Of a DNA stretch of 45,778 bases, positions 1 to 7,769 are shown piece by piece (within the stretch, counting starts at the first letter, position 1; every line of letters begins with the position of its first letter). The position numbers and the translations under genes are program-made. Under the pieces are notes generated by a model. The model was not told where the DNA came from. It searched no databases and saw nothing but the letters and a program-made list of their open reading frames with translations. Location of the stretch: NCBI GenBank assembly GCA_021824565.1, contig JAKAKL010000068.1, positions 1-45,778 of the forward strand, read 5' to 3'. Source of the DNA: Bacteroidota bacterium (GTDB taxonomy: Bacteria > Bacteroidota > Ignavibacteria > Ignavibacteriales > Ignavibacteriaceae).

Positions 1-11
1 GTTTTGGAGTT

Positions 12-82
12 AGATATGGTGAGGCTCTATCATCTTTTCCGGTCTTTAGACCTATGACATCTCGGACTTAATCACCATATCT
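12..82. other. Inverted repeat, possible cruciform or RNA hairpin
   Basis: An 11-base arm AGATATGGTGA at 12-22 is perfectly complementary to TCACCATATCT at 72-82. Between them GGTCT (41-45) and AGACC (48-52) form a second small hairpin. The element sits at the window edge with no gene seen to its left, so it could be the 3' end of an upstream transcript, a mobile-element end or a structured leader. The function is unknown. Confidence 0.35.
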
Positions 83-223
83 CCCTATCCTAATATAATT
101 ACTTTTAAACATACGATGTCATCTTTAATGGAATGAAATCGAAAAGCAGTCTTCGTTTTTAATAGAAAAAGTATTCGTTCTTTTAGTGCAACTCCAAATA
201 ATGAGACTGAAATAACTTTTAAA

Positions 224-790
224 AATAGCGGTATTTTAAATTGCAATAGCGCTATTTCAATTTGGAAAAGCGTTATTTTAAATTGTAATAGCACTATTTC
301 AATTTGGAAAAGCGGTATTTTAAATTGCAATAGCACTATTTCAATTTGGAAAAGTGGTATTTTAAATTGTAATAGCACTATTTCAATTTGGAAAAGCGGT
401 ATTTCAAATTCCCAAAGCACTATTTTAAATAACAAAAGCGCTTTCGTTATTAATGAAAGCGCTTTTGTTATTAATAAGTCCGGAGTTGTTATTAGTAATA
501 GTGCTTCCGGGAATTACAATTGCAGAGTTGTCATTCTCAATAGCACTATTTCAAATTGGGATTGCAGAGTTCTAATTGGAAATAGCGGAATTACAAATGA
601 CAATAGTGCTTTCACAAATAACAAGTGCGGAGTTGTTATTAATGAAAGCCCAACCGTTATTAACAAGTCTGGAGTTGTTATTAATGAAAGCCCAACTGTT
701 ATTAATAAAAGCAGAGTTGTTATTTAAAATAGTGCTATTGTAAATTGGAAAAGCGGTATTTCAAATAAGAAAAGCGGAATTTGGAGAAAA
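224..790. repeat. Array of 27 diverged 21-bp units
   Basis: From 224 to 790 the sequence can be cut into 27 consecutive units of exactly 21 bases, each with an AGC-like core at unit positions 4-6. The first ten units alternate AATAGC-ACTATT-TCAATTTGG with AAAAGC-GGTATT-TTAAATTGC. Later units swap in other parts, such as AAGTGC-GGAGTT-GTTATTAAT, GAAAGC-CCAACC-GTTATTAAC and AATAGT-GCTTCC-GGGAATTAC. Several cores are palindromic (AATAGCGCTATT; AAAGCGCTTT). Weakly similar, out-of-phase units seem to start near 142. The bottom strand stays open across 85-435 because 21 is a multiple of three; this is not taken as a gene. Confidence 0.9.
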
Positions 791-1136
791 AACAAACAAT
801 GACAGCTAATAGTTCGGTAATGCCGAGAAGTTAATGGAAAATGCCGCTTTACTTTAACCTAGCTGGGCAAAAATAAAGCATCATAGACTTCATAATAATG
901 CAGCAAGTTTTTTATTGAATAAATCATGATAAATTCGTAAACTTTTTATGCGGATTTAACCAAATAATAATTCCAGGAAAACTAAAATATATTCCCGGCA
1001 TAGTTCATTTTAATTTTCTTTGCTGCTAAGAAAGATAATCGCATTTAGGATTCTTAATGAAAACTTAGGCAAAATAAATTAGTCCGGTAATAAGTTAATG
1101 ATGTGAGTGGAAACTATTGCCAATTTTGTATTCGAC
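791..1136. other. Spacer before the T9SS-tail gene
   Basis: This AT-rich spacer lies between the 21-bp array and the next gene. I found no convincing ORF, RNA gene, terminator or TAnnTTTG promoter box in it. Confidence 0.5.
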
Positions 1137-1141
1137 AGGAG
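1137..1141 (+). promoter_or_regulatory. Ribosome binding site fixing the start at 1147
   Basis: AGGAG lies five bases ahead of the ATG at 1147, which begins a good signal peptide. An in-frame ATG at 1117 has no such site and would add ten residues before the signal peptide, so 1147 is preferred. Confidence 0.7.
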
Positions 1142-1146
1142 TAACG

Positions 1147-2211
1147 ATGAAAAAAATAATATACTTTTTTGCAGCTATGATAATGATTATTCAATCCGAA
1201 TATACGTTCGGACAAATTACGGTCAGCCAGAATCAGGTTCAATCTATATTTGTTGTCGGCGATTCGGTGAATTCACTTTATTCAAATGACACTACAATGG
1301 ATATCGGACAGACCGGGGGTCCAAATATATATGATCTTCGTCCGCTGCATTTTACTAATTTAAAATTTTATATAGGCGTTGGTTCAAACATTCCAATTAC
1401 AGCGAATCATTTTCCAAACGATACTATTTTTGCAAACCCCATGGTTTATAACGTTCTGAGTTTCACAGGTAATGAAATGTTAGGTCCCGGGCATATTAAT
1501 CCTATAAGCGACACATCATATAAAGTGAATGTTAAAATTCCGGGAGAAGTATTATTTGATTTTCCTCTCACCTATAATAAAACCTGGAGTTATTCCTACT
1601 CAAATTACGATACAACTTATGTAAATAATATTGCAGTCTCAACCGCCGCCGATTCCGTGTCGAGAAAAACTGTAATTGACGGCTATGGAACACTTATACT
1701 TCCGTCTGGAGATTCGCTTCAGTGCTTAAGAATTTTCCAGGGTCCGCCATCTGCATCTGCCGATACCGGATACGGGGATTTTACTTTTATTTTTATAACC
1801 AGCAGCGGGACTTTTGTAATTGTTAACGCACCCGGTAATGAGCCGACTACGGGAAAGATTACAATCCAGGACGCGCAAGTAGTGGAAGGATCAATTGCAA
1901 CTTATATAAAGCCAGGGTATAATGCGCCGGAGGCTTTTTCTCTCGAACAAAATTATCCGAACCCATTTAATCCTACGACGAACATAACATTTGTCATTAG
2001 TCATTCGTCATTTGTTACATTGAAAGTTTATGATATGCTTGGCAACGAAGTGGCAACACTGGTGAATGAAAATAAGCCAGCCGGAAAGTACAGCGTCCAA
2101 TTCAATTCACAACAGACCGCAGACCACAAACAACTCGCGAGCGGTGTGTATTTTTATAGGCTTCAAGCCGGCGGCTACAGCAGTGTAAAAAAGCTGGTGC
2201 TGCTGAAATAG
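1147..2211 (+). CDS. Secreted protein with type IX secretion C-terminal sorting domain
   Basis: This 354-residue protein starts with a Sec signal peptide (MKKIIYFFAAMIMI, then a small-residue stretch ending near TFGQ). The body of about 240 residues is rich in Thr, Ser, Tyr and Asn, like many exported adhesin or coat-like proteins, and I do not recognise its fold. The last ~90 residues match the type A sorting tail: FSLEQNYPNPFNPTTNITF, then a beta-rich segment with VYDMLGNEVATLV, LASGVYFYRL and a final VKKLVLLK. By family knowledge such proteins cross the outer membrane through the T9SS and the tail is removed or anchored. The gene stands alone between two repeat islands (224-790 and 2293-2793). 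The domain call is firm; the role of the body is unknown. Confidence 0.85.
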   Translation: MKKIIYFFAAMIMIIQSEYTFGQITVSQNQVQSIFVVGDSVNSLYSNDTTMDIGQTGGPNIYDLRPLHFTNLKFYIGVGSNIPITANHFPNDTIFANPMVYNVLSFTGNEMLGPGHINPISDTSYKVNVKIPGEVLFDFPLTYNKTWSYSYSNYDTTYVNNIAVSTAADSVSRKTVIDGYGTLILPSGDSLQCLRIFQGPPSASADTGYGDFTFIFITSSGTFVIVNAPGNEPTTGKITIQDAQVVEGSIATYIKPGYNAPEAFSLEQNYPNPFNPTTNITFVISHSSFVTLKVYDMLGNEVATLVNENKPAGKYSVQFNSQQTADHKQLASGVYFYRLQAGGYSSVKKLVLLK

Positions 2212-2292
2212 ATGAGCACAACAGACGTACCATGAGGTGCATTAGAATTTGTAGTCAGCGAATGAATATTCAAAAATGAATTTCACTCCTGG

Positions 2293-2793
2293 CGGAGTTT
2301 CAATGTTTTTTGGTGTATGATTCCCTATAATAATTCCACTTCTGTCGAAGTTAGTTTCTCTGAATTATTACTCTGCGAACTTTGCGTTTGCTTTGCGGTC
2401 TCTGCGTGAAAGAAAATTTTTTATTCATTTGACTTCTGACGGAGTTCTAATGTTTTTTGGTGTATGATTCCCTATAATAATTCCACTTCTGTCGAAGTTA
2501 GTTTCCCTGAATTATTACTCTGTGAGCTTTGCGTTTGCTTTGCGGTCTCTGCGTGAAAGAAAATTTTTTATTCATTTGACTCCTGACGGAGTTCCAATGT
2601 TTTTTGGTGTATGATTCCCTATAATAATTCCACTTCTGTCGAAGTTAGTTTCCCGGAATTATTACTCTGTGAGCTTTGCGTTTGCTTTGCGGTCTCTGCG
2701 TGAAAGAAAATTTTTTATTCATTTGACTTCTGACGGAGTTCTAATGTCTTTTGGTGTATGATTCCCTATAATAATTCCACTTCTTTAGAAGTT
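2293..2793. repeat. Tandem 147-bp repeat, about 3.4 copies
   Basis: Copies begin at 2293, 2440, 2587 and 2734 (the last is partial), so the period is exactly 147 bases. Each contains a hairpin module around ACTCC-TGAC-GGAGT (some copies ACTTC-TGAC-GGAGT, still pairable through a T.G wobble) and a second hairpin ACTTC-TGTC-GAAGT, which in the last copy becomes ACTTC-TTTA-GAAGT with the stem kept. Full copies also carry an ACTTTGCG/TGCTTTGCGG-rich stretch of a kind seen as dispersed intergenic repeats in many bacteria. The array fills the gap between two convergent genes and leaves no ORF. It may help to end transcription from both sides. Confidence 0.9.
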
Positions 2794-2826
2794 AAAATTT
2801 CGATTGGAAATATAAAATTGAAAAAA

Positions 2827-5800
2827 TTATTTCAACTTTAATATTTCCTGAACGAGGCTTAACAATTCAGTTCTTGTATAGGGCTTTGATAAATAATGGG
2901 TCAATCCTTGAGAGAGGAATAATTCTTTGTCTCCTTTCATTGCGTAAGCAGTTACTGCAATGATAGGAGTTGTTTCGTAACCCGGCAGCTTTCTAATGTG
3001 CGCCGTTGTTTGAACGCCATTCATTCCCAATCCCAGACCTATATCCATAAGAACAAGTGAGTAATTGTTTTCAGCCGCCATATTAATTGCCGCATTGCCG
3101 TTTTCCGCATAATCTATATTGACATAGTTCTTTAATACAACAGAAACGAAATCACAGCTTGTACCGTCGTTATCAACGACTAAAATTTTTTGCTTCGCTT
3201 CTGCTTTTTGCGGCGGATTAATATTTTCTTCCCGCGTGAATGTTGTTGGCTTTATAATTTTAGTTCTTGATGACTCGACGGGCAGACAAACTGTAAAAGT
3301 TGTGCCTGCGCCTAATTGACTTTCAACTGAGATTGTTCCTCCTAACAGTTCGACAGATTTTTTAGTAATTGTTAATCCCAGCCCGGCTCCTTCGTAAGTG
3401 CGGTTGATCCCTTCGCTTGCCTGTCTGAATTCTTCAAAAATTACATCTATGTGCTCGGGTTTAATTCCGACCCCGGTATCGATTACTTTCACAACTAAAA
3501 TTTTATTCTTCGGCACAAAGCTAATGTCGATAGTTACGCTTCCTTTGTCCGTAAACTTCAGCGCATTGTTAACGAGATTATTAAGAATTTGTTCAAAAAT
3601 TCTAATGTCTGTTTTCACATTAAGATTCTTATCTGAAATTTCGTAATTCAGATCTAAATTTTTATCTGAGGCAATACTATGAAAAGCACTAATTAATGAT
3701 GTTACGGCACTATGTACATTGACATCCTGTAATTTAATTTCCTGCTTGTTGGCTTCAATCCTTGAAAGATCGAGAAGCAGGTTCAAAGTGTTAAGCAGCC
3801 TTTTACCGCCGGCAAAAATAGTGTTAGCCATATCTTTATAATTAGCTTCGGTTAATTCTTCCTTTAATAATTCGGAGAAGCCGAGAATGCCGATCATTGG
3901 AGTTCTAAGCTCGTGGCTCATATTGGCGAGGAAGTTTGATTTAAGCCTGCTCATTTCTTCAGCTTTTTCTTTAGCGACAATTAATTCTTTAATAATATTT
4001 TTTTTGCTGGTAATATCTTCTTTGATGCAGAGAAAATTAATTATTTCCCCGTTGGAATTTTTTACAGGCGATATTGAAGCAGCTTCCCAGAACAGTTCGC
4101 CGTTTTTCTTCTTGTTGCAAAACTCGCCGCGCCACTCGCTGCCGGAAAGAATAGTTGTCCACAATTTTTTATATTCATTTTGAGGAGTCTCGCCGGATTT
4201 CAGCAGCCTCGGGTTCTTATGCTTAACTTCATCCAATGAATATCCGGTAACTTCGGTAAACTTTGGATTAACATACTCAATATCTCCCTTTGTATCAGTA
4301 ATGATGATCGAGCTTGTACTTTGTTCTACTGCAAGCGACAGCTTTGTTAACTGCACTTCAGTTCTCTTCAACTCGGTTATGTCCCTAGCGACGTGAACGC
4401 TTCCCGTTAAGTTTCCTTCATCATCTTTTAAAGGAGTGTCCGTAACGAAAAACATTTTGCTTCCGATTTCCACTTCTGCTGTGTGCTCTTTCCCATCATT
4501 CAGTAATTTGGTATGTGGACAATAAGATGGAGGATAATCAGTATTATGAAAAATTTTGTGGCACTTCACATTATTGCATGAATCCAATTGTAAATTAAGC
4601 TCGTGATAAGCCGACTTATTCATAATAACAATGTTATGGTTAAGGTCAAGTAAAGAGATTAGATCGGGTACAGTGTTAAAAGTCGTTTCCCAATTATTTT
4701 TAGCGCGTAGAATTTCTTTTTCATATTCAATACGCTCGGTAATATCGCTGATCATACTTACTGCAACTTCTCTATAATTAATATTAAAGAAACTGTTTCT
4801 TATTTCTACCGGGAAAACAGCGCCGTCCTTTTTTTTATGATAGCGGATCGGAATTCGCTCAATGCCGGTTTGAATTGACTCCAGCATAGCGTCCGGCTGT
4901 GAAGATAAATTGGCAACATTCATACGGCATATTTCGGAATTAGTGTAGCCGTACATTTCGGAAGCAGCCGTGTTAGCCTCTAAAATATTTCCTGTTGATC
5001 TATCTACTAATAAAATCGTATCGGCGGCAGTCTCAAACAGAGCATGATACTGGGCTTCGCTTTTTTGCAGTTCAGCTTCAATTATTATTCTGTTCTCTTC
5101 CTTCTGTATAAAATCATAAGAGAAAGATAAGTCGGAAGATAATTCTTCGAGAAGATTAACCTCGAACTCATCAAAGAGATCGACCTCTGAAGCAAAGAAA
5201 TTAATTACACCGAAGATTTTATTATTAATTTTTAAAGGAAGCCCCGCCATTGAATGCAAGTCAGCCTTTAAAGCTTCCTCTTTCCACTTTGGATCATAAT
5301 CCGATTTAGCAATATTGTTACAGACAACGACCTTGTTATTAATAATTGTGCCGCAAACATGATAATTTTCTTTTCCCGAGAGAAAATAGTCCCCATTCAC
5401 TTTATTTAAAAATTCTTTCCCGTCGCCGCTGAATGCCGCCGGAACCAGCTTATTATTTTTTTCGTCAACAATGCCGATCCAGACAAACTTATAAAGACCA
5501 TGTTCAACTGATATTTTACAAACTTCATGCAGAAGTGCCGCCTTATTATGAGATCTGATTATAGTTTGATTAATATTACTCAGAACAACATAAACTCTGT
5601 TGAGCCTTCTTATTTTCTCTTCAGATTTTTTTCTTTCGGTAATATCGTAAAGCGAAAAGACAAGAAATTCAACTTCACCCCGGTTATCTAAAATCGGTGT
5701 TAAAGATAAATCCCAGTAAGTTGCGCCCCATTCGGGATGATCGGGAAAAGTAAACGGTCTTCCAAGAACTTCGTACGGCACTTTTGTGTTAACAACATTT

Positions 5801-7155
5801 ACGAATTTTTCTTTCAGTTCTTCAGAAGGATAGAATTCAAAATGATTATGACCCGCAAAATCAGAGACAGGGCGTGAACATGCTTTGGCATAGGCTTCGT
5901 TCACTCTTATAAAATTAAAATCTTTGTCAAGAAACACTACACAGTATTTGGTATTATTAAAAAATGATTCAAGAGTTTGAGACTGTTCGATCAAAAGTTT
6001 TTCAGCCTTCTGCCGTTCGGTAATATCGCGATCGATTCCGTGGTAACCAATTAAATTACCATTTTCATCGAGCACAGGCACACCGCTTGTCTCAAGCACA
6101 ACCAAACTGCCGTCTTTATGAACATTAGTATTGATTATACCTTTGAATGCTTTTTTTTCGGAAACGATCCGGGTAAATTCACCCGCAACTCTTTCAATTT
6201 CTCCTGCAGCAATAAAATCAAAGCATGTTTTTCCAATAAACTCTTCCGGTTCGTATCCGAGTAAATTTTTTACCTGGGGGCTCACATAAATATATTTACC
6301 ATCAGCATCCACTTCCCAAATCCAGTCGGATGTAGACTCGACAAGCGAACGAAACCTGTGTTCGCTTTCGCGGAGCTTATCTTCCGCAATCACGCGTTCA
6401 GTTACATCTCTTAACGAACCTTCGATGCCTGCATGTTTCCCATTCTTATCGAAAAAAATATGAGCATTAACAGAAGTATAAACCATTTTGCCGCATTTTG
6501 ATTTTAACCTAACAACATAATCAACAACTTCTCCACTGGTTTTTATTTCTTTCACCAATTTAATTCTATCTTCAGGATCAGAATAAACATTTGTAACTGG
6601 AGTGCCGATTAGTTCTTCAGGTGTAAATCCTGAATACCGTTTAATTGAAGGACTGATTGTCGTAATATAACCCTGATTATCCGTCTGGTAATACACGTCC
6701 TGGACATTCTCGAATATTTTGCGGTATTTAATTTCGCTTTCGCTCAGTTTTCTTTCCGCTTCTTCGCGCTCTTTTTTTTCAGTAATTATTTTAATTGCTC
6801 TTTTCACTGCCGGGACAAGCCGGTCAAGCCGCTGCTTAAGAACATAATCCATTGCGCCAAGCTGCAGGCATTGAACCGCTCTATCTTCGCCTATGTTGCC
6901 GCTTACAAAAATAAAAGGCGTATCCGGTTTTTTGGATTTAGCTTCTATCAGCGCTTTTAGCCCGTCGAATTCAGGCAGCAAGTAATCGCATAAGATCAAA
7001 TCATAATCAACATTTAAAAGCTGTTCAAGGAATTCTTTTTTTTCACTGACGACGATTATGTCTACATCTAAATTGCCGAGTTTAAGCATCTCCTTTACCA
7101 GCTCTGCGTCTGCTGAACTATCTTCAACGTGCAGTATCCTTATATTCTCTAACAT
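2827..7155 (-). CDS. Hybrid sensor histidine kinase, REC-PAS-GAF-PAS-HisKA-HATPase-REC
   Basis: This 1442-residue protein has no predicted membrane segment and should be a cytoplasmic phosphorelay kinase. Domain order by residue: REC (5-125, acidic pair E11/D12, Asp57, Lys107), PAS (141-255), PAS (262-385), PAS (395-510), GAF (518-690), PAS (698-812), PAS (822-930), PAS (938-1052), HisKA with ANMSHELRTP (His1081), HATPase_c (NALKF, DTGVGI, GAGLGL, about 1185-1295), and a C-terminal REC (1322-1440, Asp1371, Lys1424). Each PAS ends in a D-I/V-T-E-like motif leading into a coiled linker. The fifth PAS has a Cys/His cluster (C860, C865, H866, C879, H881) that could bind a metal or sense redox state. 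It is followed on the same strand by a kinase-type partner set (7259-10427), but the ~100-base gap leaves co-transcription open. The signal sensed is unknown. Confidence 0.93.
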   Translation of the reverse strand: MLENIRILHVEDSSADAELVKEMLKLGNLDVDIIVVSEKKEFLEQLLNVDYDLILCDYLLPEFDGLKALIEAKSKKPDTPFIFVSGNIGEDRAVQCLQLGAMDYVLKQRLDRLVPAVKRAIKIITEKKEREEAERKLSESEIKYRKIFENVQDVYYQTDNQGYITTISPSIKRYSGFTPEELIGTPVTNVYSDPEDRIKLVKEIKTSGEVVDYVVRLKSKCGKMVYTSVNAHIFFDKNGKHAGIEGSLRDVTERVIAEDKLRESEHRFRSLVESTSDWIWEVDADGKYIYVSPQVKNLLGYEPEEFIGKTCFDFIAAGEIERVAGEFTRIVSEKKAFKGIINTNVHKDGSLVVLETSGVPVLDENGNLIGYHGIDRDITERQKAEKLLIEQSQTLESFFNNTKYCVVFLDKDFNFIRVNEAYAKACSRPVSDFAGHNHFEFYPSEELKEKFVNVVNTKVPYEVLGRPFTFPDHPEWGATYWDLSLTPILDNRGEVEFLVFSLYDITERKKSEEKIRRLNRVYVVLSNINQTIIRSHNKAALLHEVCKISVEHGLYKFVWIGIVDEKNNKLVPAAFSGDGKEFLNKVNGDYFLSGKENYHVCGTIINNKVVVCNNIAKSDYDPKWKEEALKADLHSMAGLPLKINNKIFGVINFFASEVDLFDEFEVNLLEELSSDLSFSYDFIQKEENRIIIEAELQKSEAQYHALFETAADTILLVDRSTGNILEANTAASEMYGYTNSEICRMNVANLSSQPDAMLESIQTGIERIPIRYHKKKDGAVFPVEIRNSFFNINYREVAVSMISDITERIEYEKEILRAKNNWETTFNTVPDLISLLDLNHNIVIMNKSAYHELNLQLDSCNNVKCHKIFHNTDYPPSYCPHTKLLNDGKEHTAEVEIGSKMFFVTDTPLKDDEGNLTGSVHVARDITELKRTEVQLTKLSLAVEQSTSSIIITDTKGDIEYVNPKFTEVTGYSLDEVKHKNPRLLKSGETPQNEYKKLWTTILSGSEWRGEFCNKKKNGELFWEAASISPVKNSNGEIINFLCIKEDITSKKNIIKELIVAKEKAEEMSRLKSNFLANMSHELRTPMIGILGFSELLKEELTEANYKDMANTIFAGGKRLLNTLNLLLDLSRIEANKQEIKLQDVNVHSAVTSLISAFHSIASDKNLDLNYEISDKNLNVKTDIRIFEQILNNLVNNALKFTDKGSVTIDISFVPKNKILVVKVIDTGVGIKPEHIDVIFEEFRQASEGINRTYEGAGLGLTITKKSVELLGGTISVESQLGAGTTFTVCLPVESSRTKIIKPTTFTREENINPPQKAEAKQKILVVDNDGTSCDFVSVVLKNYVNIDYAENGNAAINMAAENNYSLVLMDIGLGLGMNGVQTTAHIRKLPGYETTPIIAVTAYAMKGDKELFLSQGLTHYLSKPYTRTELLSLVQEILKLK

Positions 7156-7258
7156 TGTATCAACTCATAAAAATTTATTTATTATCGCGATCTGTTTGTT
7201 TTCTGTATCTGAGTCAAATATTTTAAACAACATATCAACTGAATAGTTCATCCGGCGC

Positions 7259-7714
7259 TTATCTCAATTTCTTTTTTACACTGCCTGCCGGCGGTTCGTT
7301 TAAAACTGCCCAGAAGTATCCGATTTGTCTAACCGATTCAACGAACCGTTCAAAGTCTATAGGTTTCCTTATGTAGGCATTTACGCCTAAATTGTAACTA
7401 TTTACAAGGTCTTTTTCTTCATTTGATGATGTAATAATTACTACGGGAATAGTCCTAAGATTTTCATCGGACTTTATTTTATTTAAAACCTGCAGTCCAT
7501 CTATCTTTGGCATTTTAATATCAAGGAATACTACCGCGGGATTTCCGGTTTGCCGGTTATTATATTTTCCTTTCCGGTATAAATAATCAAGCGCTTCCTC
7601 GCCGTCCGTTACGACTTCAACTTCATTTGCAAGATTATGAAAGGATAATGCTTCGAGCGTTAACTCAACATCGTTAGGATTGTCTTCAGCTAAAAGAATA
7701 GTTTTTATTTCCAT
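7259..7714 (-). CDS. Single-domain response regulator (Rcp1/CheY-like)
   Basis: This 151-residue protein is a lone receiver domain. It shows the acidic pair E10/D11, the phospho-acceptor Asp65 in VFLDIKMPKIDGL, the TSS switch near 95-97 and Lys117 in YIRKP. The sequence style (DGEEALDYLYRKG before the acceptor strand) is that of the Rcp1 subfamily, which accepts phosphate from phytochrome-like kinases with an SVSHDLRSPLR dimerisation helix. The kinase directly upstream on the same strand (7770-10421) has that type of helix, so the two are a likely pair. There is no output domain, so it must act by protein-protein contact or as a phosphate sink. Confidence 0.93.
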   Translation of the reverse strand: MEIKTILLAEDNPNDVELTLEALSFHNLANEVEVVTDGEEALDYLYRKGKYNNRQTGNPAVVFLDIKMPKIDGLQVLNKIKSDENLRTIPVVIITSSNEEKDLVNSYNLGVNAYIRKPIDFERFVESVRQIGYFWAVLNEPPAGSVKKKLR

Positions 7715-7769
7715 AGTTACTCCTCGTAAGGTTACAATATTTTACTTTTAATAAATTGCATTCTTCACC

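Noticed and set aside
85-435. 116-codon ORF on the minus strand with heptapeptide repeats
   Set aside because: It is the translation of the 21-base array; the frame is open because 21 is a multiple of three. There is no ribosome site, signal or non-repeat domain, and the array continues well beyond the ORF with stops.
224-790. CRISPR-like array
   Set aside because: Units are 21 bases with no alternation of constant repeat and unique spacer, and there are no cas genes in the window. The same applies to the arrays at 22652-23022 and 45561-45778.
1117-1146. Upstream in-frame start of the T9SS-tail protein
   Set aside because: It would add ten residues before the signal peptide; AGGAG sits correctly for the ATG at 1147 instead.
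2293-2793. The 147-base period as a nucleosome-like length
   Set aside because: Bacteria of this type do not have eukaryotic nucleosomes; the match to 147 is more simply a multiple of the 21-base step or coincidence.
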